A stretch of DNA of 6,207 bases from Actinomycetota bacterium (GTDB taxonomy: Bacteria; Actinomycetota; Coriobacteriia; Anaerosomatales; D1FN1-002): contig VAUM01000101.1 in assembly GCA_005774595.1 (NCBI GenBank), positions 1 through 6,207 of the forward strand, given 5' to 3'. Positions within the stretch are counted from its first letter, which is position 1. Each line of letters starts with the position of its first letter. A program made the translations under genes and the position numbers. The notes beneath the pieces were generated by a model. It worked only from the letters and a program-made list of their open reading frames with translations, was not told the origin of the DNA and ran no database searches. Shown here one piece after another: positions 1-6,207 of the stretch.

Positions 1-1266
<1,266 letters not shown>

Positions 1267-1473
1267 GGCGCCCATGATAGGCGTTCGCCCGCGCACGCGC
1301 GGCGCCGCAGCGCCCGTCGCGCGCGACGTACACTGGCCGCGGACCCGGCCGGTCGCACGCGCCTCGCCGCCGCCGTCGACGCGCTGCGGCCGATCTTCGG
1401 CGACCGCGCCCCCGGGTAGCGCCGGCACACGCATCTACAGCCGGACCTTCGTCTCCGGCCTTCCTTCCGCGCC

Positions 1474-1513
1474 CATACGGTTTCTCGGAACGATCGTTCC
1501 GAGAAACCGTATG
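1474..1513. repeat. Perfect 40-bp palindrome, candidate operator or hairpin
   Basis: The half-site CATACGGTTTCTCGGAACGA is followed immediately by its exact reverse complement, centred between 1493 and 1494; the flanking bases (C at 1473, A at 1514) break the symmetry. The element is about 50% GC, well below its surroundings. There is no spacer, so as DNA it has exact dyad symmetry, and as RNA it could form an 18-bp stem with a GATC tetraloop. Neither side has a T-tract, and both flanking genes point away from it, so an intrinsic terminator is unlikely. A shared operator for a dimeric or tetrameric regulator of selB and/or the hydrogenase operon is the simplest reading. A 5'-UTR hairpin about 140 nt before the hydrogenase start is the alternative. 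The symmetry is seen directly; the role is inference. Confidence 0.85.
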
Positions 1514-1609
1514 ACTCGCGGAGAGGCCGCCGTGACGTCCCAGCCGAGCCTCCCGCCGGCGCCTCACGGCCATCCTCCCGCCGCGCGCCCTTGCGCTCGC
1601 GCGCACGGG

Positions 1610-1615
1610 TATATA
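1610..1615 (+). promoter_or_regulatory. Possible -10 element of the hydrogenase operon
   Basis: TATATA is the only strongly AT-rich hexamer in the 140 nt before the first hydrogenase gene and lies 38 nt upstream of its ATG. The best -35-like sequence, TTGCGC at 1591-1596, is only 13 nt away (15 nt if the -10 is read as TATAGC at 1612-1617). That is shorter than the usual 16-18 nt, so the match is weak. No -24/-12 sigma-54 signature was seen. Confidence 0.25.
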
Positions 1616-1640
1616 GCTTCTTGCACGATGCCGGAGTCCC

Positions 1641-1647
1641 AAGGGGG
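1641..1647 (+). promoter_or_regulatory. Ribosome binding site that sets the hydrogenase beta start
   Basis: AAGGGGG with a 6-nt spacer precedes the ATG at 1654. This favours that codon over the upstream in-frame TTG at 1591, which would add 21 residues unlike the family. Confidence 0.7.
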
Positions 1648-1653
1648 AAACCC

Positions 1654-2688
1654 ATGAGCGCCTTCTTCTTGAAGGAGCGCGACCTTGTCGCGTTCCTGAA
1701 CAAGCTGGCGAAGACCACACGCGTGGTCGCGCCGGTGGCGAAGCGGGGCAGGTTCGTCTTCGCCGAGATCGGTTCCGCAGCCGAAGTCCGCCTCGACTAC
1801 GACGTCACCATCCTGCCGCCCAAGAAGGTCTTCTTCCCGCCCGCGCAGCGGATCGTGACGTTCGACGCCGAGTCGGTGAGCGATTGCATCGACCCGGTCG
1901 AGACGGTGCTGTTCGGCGTCCACTTCTACGACGTCAAGGGCATCGACATGACCGACCTGCTCTTCCGCGAGCGCAACGCCGACCGCGACTACTTGGCCCA
2001 GCGCGAGGCGACCACCATCGTCGCGTCGAGTGTGCAGTCCGTCTCGCCCCGCGCGTTCTGGGGGTCGATCGGATCCTCGGTCAAGCCGAAGGGCCACGAC
2101 GCCTTCCTCACCAAGGTCGACGGCGGCTACGTGCTGGAGATCGTGACCGACAAGGGCACGGCCCTGTTCGCGAAAGCCGGCTTCCGCGAGGCCACCTCCG
2201 AGGAGATCGCCGCCGCGAAGCGGGCCAACGCCGACAGGATGACCGAGTGCGCCGAGACGCTCCCGTACGACAGCGACGCCGTCGCCGCGAAGGTGCGGGA
2301 CGCGTTCTCCGACGAGGCGCTGTGGGACGAGCTGTCCAACGACTGCTTCAGCTGCGGGTCGTGCAACACGGTCTGCCCGACCTGCTACTGCTTCGACGTG
2401 CGCGACGCGTGGAACCTCGACCAGACCTCGGGCACGCGGACGCGCTACTGGGACGCGTGCCTGACGCGCGAGTTCGCCGCGATCACACAGCCCGGCGGGC
2501 ACTCCGAGAACTTCCGCGCGCATCACAGCGCCCGGTTCCGCCATCGCTTCATGCGGAAGGCCGCCTACTTGAACGACAAGCTCGGCGGGCCGGCGTGCAC
2601 CGGGTGCGGGCGCTGCTCGGCCGCGTGCACCGCGGACATCGCAGACCCCGTCCGCGTCATCACCGCGATCATGGAGCGTGCCTCATGA
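1654..2688 (+). CDS. hydB: Group 3b [NiFe] hydrogenase (sulfhydrogenase) beta subunit, 4Fe-4S dicluster protein
   Basis: This 344-residue cytosolic protein resembles the beta subunit of HydBGDA hydrogenases and the related AsrA subunit of anaerobic sulfite reductase. The family carries electrons between the flavin subunit and the small subunit. The N-terminal two thirds has the family's pattern (LPPKKVFFPP; VLFGVHFYDVKGIDMTDLLF). The C-terminal third has two ferredoxin-like cysteine sets. The first is C231, C234, C237 and C241 followed by P242, with extra C244 and C246 in the stretch PTCYCFDVRD. The second is C315, C318, C321 and C325. Together they should bind two [4Fe-4S] clusters. There is no signal peptide or membrane segment. 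It is the first gene of the operon, and its stop overlaps the next start in ATGA. Similarity to AsrA alone would leave sulfite reductase open, but the hydrogenase subunits downstream settle the assignment. Confidence 0.88.
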   Translation: MSAFFLKERDLVAFLNKLAKTTRVVAPVAKRGRFVFAEIGSAAEVRLDYDVTILPPKKVFFPPAQRIVTFDAESVSDCIDPVETVLFGVHFYDVKGIDMTDLLFRERNADRDYLAQREATTIVASSVQSVSPRAFWGSIGSSVKPKGHDAFLTKVDGGYVLEIVTDKGTALFAKAGFREATSEEIAAAKRANADRMTECAETLPYDSDAVAAKVRDAFSDEALWDELSNDCFSCGSCNTVCPTCYCFDVRDAWNLDQTSGTRTRYWDACLTREFAAITQPGGHSENFRAHHSARFRHRFMRKAAYLNDKLGGPACTGCGRCSAACTADIADPVRVITAIMERAS

Positions 2689-3578
2689 GCACACCGGCCG
2701 AAGTCACCGCCGCCGCCGAGCACGCGGCTGCCGAACGCACCGGCTGCACCTGCGACAACAGCCACGAGAGCCTCTTCGTGCCTCGCGAGGCGAAGATCCT
2801 GCACACCGCCCAGCCCACCGCGACCGAGAAGCACTTCACGCTGCAGCTCGCCGACGGTGAGCAGCTCGACTTCACGCCCGGCCAGATCCTCGAGGTCGGC
2901 GTGATGGGATTCGGCGAGATCCCCATCGGTCTCGCGAGCTCACCGACGCGCAAGTACACGTTCGAGATCGTGGTCCGCTCGGTCGGGCGCGTGTCGACCG
3001 CCATCAACAAGCAGGAGGTCGGCGACTCACTTTGGATCCGCGGGCCGCTCGGCCACGGCTTCGACATGGATGCGCTCCACGGCGAGGACGTGCTCGTCGT
3101 CGCCGGCGGCATCGGGCTGTGCCCGACGCGCAGCCTCATCCAGTACATCGCCGACCGCCGCGAGGATTTCGGCCGGTTCGTGCTGTTCTACGGCGCGCGC
3201 GACCCGCTGCAACTGCTCTTCCCCGAGGACCGCGCCGTGTGGCGCGCCAGCCACGGCATCGAGTACCACGAGACCGTCGACCGCGCCTCGGTGCACTGGA
3301 GCGGGCATGTCGGCAACATCACGACGCTGTTCAAGACCACGAGCCTCACCCCGGAGACGCGCGTCATCATCTGCGGCCCGCCGGTCATGTTCCAGTTCGT
3401 CTTGCGCGAGCTCGACTCGCTCGGCATCTCGCGGGAGAACATCTACGTGGACCTCGAGCGGCGCATGAAGTGCGGCGTCGGCAAGTGCGGGCACTGCCAG
3501 ATCAACGACAAGTACTGCTGCGTCGACGGGCCGGTGTTCACCTTCGCCGAGATCCAGGCGCTCGAGGAGGCGATCTGA
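2685..3578 (+). CDS. hydG: Group 3b [NiFe] hydrogenase gamma subunit, FAD/NAD(P)H-binding diaphorase
   Basis: This 297-residue flavoprotein of the ferredoxin-NADP reductase superfamily is HydG/AsrB/PyrK-like. It exchanges electrons between NAD(P)(H) and the iron-sulfur chain of the hydrogenase. The FAD-binding barrel spans roughly residues 34-126, with ASSP at 84-87, EIVVRSVGRVS at 94-104 and GPLGHGF at 120-126. The nucleotide-binding domain has GGIGLCP at 141-147, YGAR at 169-172 and CGPP at 230-233. A C-terminal [2Fe-2S] motif uses C263, C268, C271 and C279, followed by VDGPVF, as in PyrK-type subunits. Oddities are a cysteine at 146, where many relatives have Ala, an extra C278, and an Ala-rich N-terminal extension with a CxC pair (C21, C23). 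The start overlaps the hydB stop by 4 nt, implying translational coupling. Whether it prefers NADP+ or NAD+ cannot be told from these motifs. Confidence 0.9.
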   Translation: MSTPAEVTAAAEHAAAERTGCTCDNSHESLFVPREAKILHTAQPTATEKHFTLQLADGEQLDFTPGQILEVGVMGFGEIPIGLASSPTRKYTFEIVVRSVGRVSTAINKQEVGDSLWIRGPLGHGFDMDALHGEDVLVVAGGIGLCPTRSLIQYIADRREDFGRFVLFYGARDPLQLLFPEDRAVWRASHGIEYHETVDRASVHWSGHVGNITTLFKTTSLTPETRVIICGPPVMFQFVLRELDSLGISRENIYVDLERRMKCGVGKCGHCQINDKYCCVDGPVFTFAEIQALEEAI

Positions 3579-3580
3579 CC

Positions 3581-4324
3581 ATGGGAAAGCCGAAGATCGC
3601 GTTCTTCGACTTCACCAGCTGCGAGGGCTGCCAGATCGAGTTCACCAACTACGGTGACGAGGCCACCCTCGAGCTGCTCAAGCACGTCGAGCTCGTCGAG
3701 TTCCGCGAGGCCATGACCGAGACCACCGACGGCCCGATCGACATCGCGCTGGTCGAGGGCAGCTTCACCCGGGACGCCGACCGCGACCGCCTGCTCGAGA
3801 TCCGCCGGCGGGCGCGCTACGTCATCGCGTACGGCGCATGCGCGTGCACCGGCGGCGTCAACGCGCTGAAGAACCACCAGGACGACTTCTCCGAGTACGT
3901 CTACGGCGACGACTCGGTGATGCCGCACCTCGAGAGCGGCACCGCGCGCCCGATCTCGGCCGCGATCGAGGTCGACTACGAAGTCCGTGGCTGCCCGATG
4001 AGCAAGGACGAGCTCCTGCTCGTCATCTCCAACCTGCTCCACGGCACCGAGCACGTCGTGCCGAGCCACCCCGTGTGCGTCGAGTGCAAGCGCCGCGAGA
4101 CGATCTGCCGCTACGACGAGGGCGACCACTGCATGGGCCAGGTCGCGCGTGCCGGCTGCGGCGCGCCCTGCCCGGCCGACGGCATCCCCTGCGAGGCGTG
4201 CCGTGGCTTCGTCGACGAGCCGAACATCCGCGCGCTCGAGAAGGTGCTCATGGAGCGCGCCGGGTTCAGCCAGAAGCGCGCGGTCGGCAAGTCGCGCATG
4301 TTCACCGCGAACCTGAGGAGCTGA
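3581..4324 (+). CDS. hydD: Group 3b [NiFe] hydrogenase delta (small) subunit
   Basis: This 247-residue small subunit belongs to the family of NADH:ubiquinone oxidoreductase 20-kDa (NuoB-like) and MvhG-like proteins. It sits against the catalytic subunit and relays electrons. The proximal [4Fe-4S] ligands are in place: C14 and C17 in TSCEGCQ, C87 in GACAC, and C138 in RGCP. A cysteine-rich C-terminal segment (C166, C169, C176, C184, C193, C197, C204, C207) supplies eight further cysteines, enough for two more [4Fe-4S] clusters, as in the three-cluster delta subunits of cytosolic sulfhydrogenases. There is no Tat signal peptide, which fits a cytosolic group 3 enzyme rather than a periplasmic group 1 enzyme. 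The AGGAGG at 3565-3570, inside the end of the gamma gene, lies 10 nt before the ATG and supports this start. Confidence 0.92.
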   Translation: MGKPKIAFFDFTSCEGCQIEFTNYGDEATLELLKHVELVEFREAMTETTDGPIDIALVEGSFTRDADRDRLLEIRRRARYVIAYGACACTGGVNALKNHQDDFSEYVYGDDSVMPHLESGTARPISAAIEVDYEVRGCPMSKDELLLVISNLLHGTEHVVPSHPVCVECKRRETICRYDEGDHCMGQVARAGCGAPCPADGIPCEACRGFVDEPNIRALEKVLMERAGFSQKRAVGKSRMFTANLRS

Positions 4325-4332
4325 CGGGTCCG

Positions 4333-5655
4333 ATGAAGACCACAGCCAGCGTCAACATCGACGTCCACCACCTGACCCGCGTCGAGGGCCACGGCAACAT
4401 CCGCGTGAACATGACGAACGGCGTCGTCGAGCGCTGCGAGTGGCAGGTGCCCGAGGCGCCCCGCTTCTTCGAGGCGATGGTGCGCGGCCGCCACTACAGC
4501 GAGGTCGCCCGCATCACGAGCCGCATCTGCGGCATCTGCTCGATCGGCCACACGCTCGCCTCGGTGAAGGCGACCGAGGCGGCGCTCGGCATCGAGGTCA
4601 CCGAGCAGACGAAGAAGCTGCGCCGTCTGCTCAAGCACGCCGAGAACTTCGACAGCCACGTGCTGCACGTCTACGTGCTCGTGGCGCCCGACCTGCTCGG
4701 CGCGCCGTCGGTGTTCCCGCTCGTCGAGACGCACGGCGAGGTCGTCGCCTGCGCGCTGCGCCTCAAGCGCCTCGCGCACGAGTGGGGCTCGATGATCGGA
4801 GGGCGCACGACGCACCCGACCACCGTCGTGCCCGGCGGCTTCACGAAGCTGCCGACCGTCGCCGAGGTCACCGTCATGCGCGACCGCCTGCTCGAGGCCG
4901 TGCCCGACCTCGCGGCCACGCTGGCGACCGTGCGCGCGCTCGCGCCGAACATCCCCGCCTTCAAGCGCCCGACCGAGTACATGGCCGTCACCTCGGATGA
5001 GGAGTACGGCCTGTACGACGGCTACATCCAGACGATCCTGCCCGACGGCGACCGGGCGCGCTACGAGGTCGCCGACTACCGCAGCTGCACCAACGAGTAC
5101 GTGGTCCCGCAGTCGACCGCCAAGTTCACGAGGAACCGCCTCAACAGCTACGCGGCCGGCGCGCTCGCGCGCTTCAACGTGAACTACGACCGCCTGCACC
5201 CGGAGGCCAAGGAGGTCGCCGGGTCGCTCGGCATCAGTCCGATCTGCACGAACCCGTACATGAACTCGGTCGCCCAGGTGGTCGAGATCGTGCACTCGGC
5301 GTACGAGTCGCTGCACCTGATGGACGAGCTCATCGCCGACGGCATCGCCGACGAGCCGCTCGTGGCCCCGACGAAGGCCGGCACCGGCGCCTCGGCGGTC
5401 GAGGTGCCGCGCGGCATCCTCTTCCACGAGTACACCTACGGCGAGGACGGCTTCTGCACCGGAGCGGACTGCATCATCCCGACCGGCCAGAACCACGCCA
5501 ACATCCAGGCCGACTTCACGGCACTGCTGCCGTGGCTCATCGGCGCGGGCAAGAACGAGAACGAGATGCGCCTCGCGTTCGAGATGCTCGTGCGCGCGTA
5601 CGACCCGTGCATCTCGTGTTCGACCCACTACCTCGACGTGGAGTTCGTCCGGTAG
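4333..5655 (+). CDS. hydA: Group 3b [NiFe] hydrogenase alpha (large, catalytic) subunit precursor
   Basis: This 440-residue catalytic subunit holds the Ni-Fe(CN)2CO centre where H2 is split or formed. The N-terminal L1 motif RICGICSIGH (64-73) gives C66 and C69. The C-terminal L2 motif DPCISCSTH (424-432) gives C426 and C429. RVEGHGN (16-22) is the usual large-subunit opening, with E18 at a conserved position. The first L2 residue is a TGC cysteine, not a UGA selenocysteine. After H432 comes an 8-residue tail (YLDVEFVR), the expected peptide removed by the maturation protease once nickel is inserted. Length is close to that of sulfhydrogenase alpha subunits. The frame is open further upstream to 3838, but that part overlaps the delta gene and is a shadow. 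GAGGAG at 4315-4320, 12 nt before the ATG, and the family alignment support 4333. Confidence 0.95.
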   Translation: MKTTASVNIDVHHLTRVEGHGNIRVNMTNGVVERCEWQVPEAPRFFEAMVRGRHYSEVARITSRICGICSIGHTLASVKATEAALGIEVTEQTKKLRRLLKHAENFDSHVLHVYVLVAPDLLGAPSVFPLVETHGEVVACALRLKRLAHEWGSMIGGRTTHPTTVVPGGFTKLPTVAEVTVMRDRLLEAVPDLAATLATVRALAPNIPAFKRPTEYMAVTSDEEYGLYDGYIQTILPDGDRARYEVADYRSCTNEYVVPQSTAKFTRNRLNSYAAGALARFNVNYDRLHPEAKEVAGSLGISPICTNPYMNSVAQVVEIVHSAYESLHLMDELIADGIADEPLVAPTKAGTGASAVEVPRGILFHEYTYGEDGFCTGADCIIPTGQNHANIQADFTALLPWLIGAGKNENEMRLAFEMLVRAYDPCISCSTHYLDVEFVR

Positions 5656-5677
5656 CGGCGCGGGCGGCCGAGCGCGC

Positions 5678-6157
5678 ATGCGCTACCTCATCGGCATCGG
5701 GAACTACCACGCTGGCGACGACTCGATCGGCCTGCGCATAGCCGAGGCCATCGCCGAGGAGGGGCTGGACGGCGCGGGCGGCTTCACGGCCATCGACCTT
5801 GGCGGCAACCTGCTCGACCTCGTGCACTACCTCGGCGAGGACAGCGAGGCGGTGCTCGTGGTGGACTCGGCGCGCATGGGGTCGGCGCCCGGCGAGTACG
5901 CGTTCTTCACGCCCGAGCAGGTGGCCACGCGCAAGGCGTCCGGCGGCCTGAGCACGCACGAGGGCGATCTCGTCAAGGTACTCGAATTCGCCGAGGCGAC
6001 CGGCGCCTCGACCGGCGCGGTCACGATCATGGGCATCGAACCGGCCGAGATCCGTGCCGAGCCCGGCCTGTCCGAGCCGCTGACCGCGCGCTTCCGCGAG
6101 TACGTGGACGCCGCGGTGGCGTTCCTCGCGGAGACGACACGGCGCGTGGGAGACTGA
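5678..6157 (+). CDS. Hydrogenase maturation endopeptidase (HycI/HybD family)
   Basis: This 159-residue protein matches the family's usual 150-175 residues. These proteases probe the nickel-loaded large subunit and cut after the His (or Arg) of the DPCxxCxxH motif, releasing the C-terminal tail so the active site can close. The opening YLIGIGNYHAGDDSIGLRIAE corresponds to the family's glycine-rich start. D15, D63 (VVDSARMG) and H94 (STHEGD) fall at the three metal-ligand positions known from HybD and HycI. The later VTIMGIEPAEI segment also fits. The gene lies 22 nt after the large-subunit gene, so its likely substrate is the adjacent alpha precursor. The ribosome binding site is weak, but no better in-frame start is seen. 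The exact subfamily name is left open. Confidence 0.9.
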   Translation: MRYLIGIGNYHAGDDSIGLRIAEAIAEEGLDGAGGFTAIDLGGNLLDLVHYLGEDSEAVLVVDSARMGSAPGEYAFFTPEQVATRKASGGLSTHEGDLVKVLEFAEATGASTGAVTIMGIEPAEIRAEPGLSEPLTARFREYVDAAVAFLAETTRRVGD

Positions 6158-6197
6158 CACGAAGCGACACCACCGACCCGAGAGGGGCGCACAGCCG

Positions 6198-6207
6198 ATG
6201 CTCAAGG
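6198..6207 (+). CDS. Possible start of a further operon gene (three codons visible)
   Basis: An ATG at 6198-6200 follows AGAGGGG (6181-6187) with a 10-nt spacer, 40 nt after the protease stop. Only Met-Leu-Lys is visible before the window ends, so the product cannot be named. Other hydrogenase accessory genes often follow at this point in related operons, but that is expectation, not evidence. Confidence 0.35.

Larger units (their letters stand above)
1267..1653. other. Divergent intergenic region between selB and the hydrogenase operon
   Basis: This 387-nt stretch separates the two divergent starts, so it should hold promoters for both directions. The selB-proximal part is extremely GC-rich and holds a 14-bp palindrome (1315-1328, CGTCGCGCGCGACG) that could easily arise by chance at this composition. 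TACACT at 1329-1334 is a weak -10-like hexamer without a good -35. A 6-bp inverted repeat (GCCGGA 1440-1445, TCCGGC 1454-1459, 8-nt loop) lies just before the outstanding element, a perfect 40-bp palindrome. Nearest the hydrogenase are a TATATA island and a strong ribosome binding site. I looked for a tRNA-Sec gene, because selC can lie near selB, and found no T-loop or anticodon arm. No open frame here is convincing as a gene. Confidence 0.8.

Noticed and set aside
1474..1513. Palindrome as a rho-independent terminator
   Set aside because: No T-run follows on either strand, and both neighbouring genes are transcribed away from it.
1474..1514. NikR nickel-repressor operator, suggested by CATAC/GTATG ends near a nickel enzyme
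   Set aside because: The known NikR site has GTATGA and TCATAC facing inward with a 16-nt spacer. Here the arms have the opposite orientation and the wrong spacing.
1267..1653. tRNA-Sec (selC) gene beside selB
   Set aside because: No T-loop consensus, long acceptor arm or UCA anticodon loop could be found on either strand.
1884..2684. Upstream in-frame extension of the gamma subunit to 1884
   Set aside because: The extension lies within hydB in another frame and is Arg-rich. The ATGA overlap at 2685 and the family length mark the true start.
4111..5679. Long minus-strand frame of 522 codons opposite the large-subunit gene
   Set aside because: It is the antisense shadow of hydA and the end of hydD. 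High-GC genes leave such frames open, and its protein has low-complexity Arg/Val/Ala/Asp composition with no family motifs.

Overview
The window is GC-rich (visibly close to 70%), with codons ending mostly in G or C. It looks like a chromosomal segment of an anaerobic or facultatively anaerobic bacterium. Its two recognisable modules are the selenocysteine elongation factor SelB and a cytosolic multi-subunit [NiFe] hydrogenase. A high-GC anaerobic lineage such as Coriobacteriia-like Actinomycetota or a relative would fit, but that is a guess from composition and gene content. No marker gene fixes the taxon.

Layout: positions 1-1266 (minus strand) hold the N-terminal two thirds of selB, which runs off the left edge without a stop. 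A 387-nt intergenic region (1267-1653) separates it from a divergent plus-strand operon and contains a perfect 40-bp palindrome at 1474-1513. From 1654 the operon reads: beta (iron-sulfur) subunit 1654-2688, gamma (FAD/NAD(P)H diaphorase) 2685-3578, delta (small electron-transfer subunit) 3581-4324, alpha (NiFe catalytic large subunit) 4333-5655, and the maturation endopeptidase 5678-6157. A possible further gene begins at 6198. Gene spacing is tight (4-nt overlap, then gaps of 2, 8, 22 and 40 nt), so co-transcription is likely.

The order beta-gamma-delta-alpha and the domain content match group 3b bidirectional NADP-linked hydrogenases ('sulfhydrogenases', HydBGDA type). Electrons from H2 at the NiFe site in alpha would pass through the iron-sulfur clusters of delta and beta to FAD in gamma and then to NAD(P)+, or in reverse. 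The protease removes the 8-residue C-terminal tail of alpha after nickel insertion. The catalytic site uses cysteine, not selenocysteine, so the neighbouring selB does not serve this enzyme.

Most of the window is recognisable biology. The one signal that ordinary annotation does not explain is the 40-bp palindrome between the divergent genes. I see no RNA genes, CRISPR array, insertion sequence or convincing terminator.
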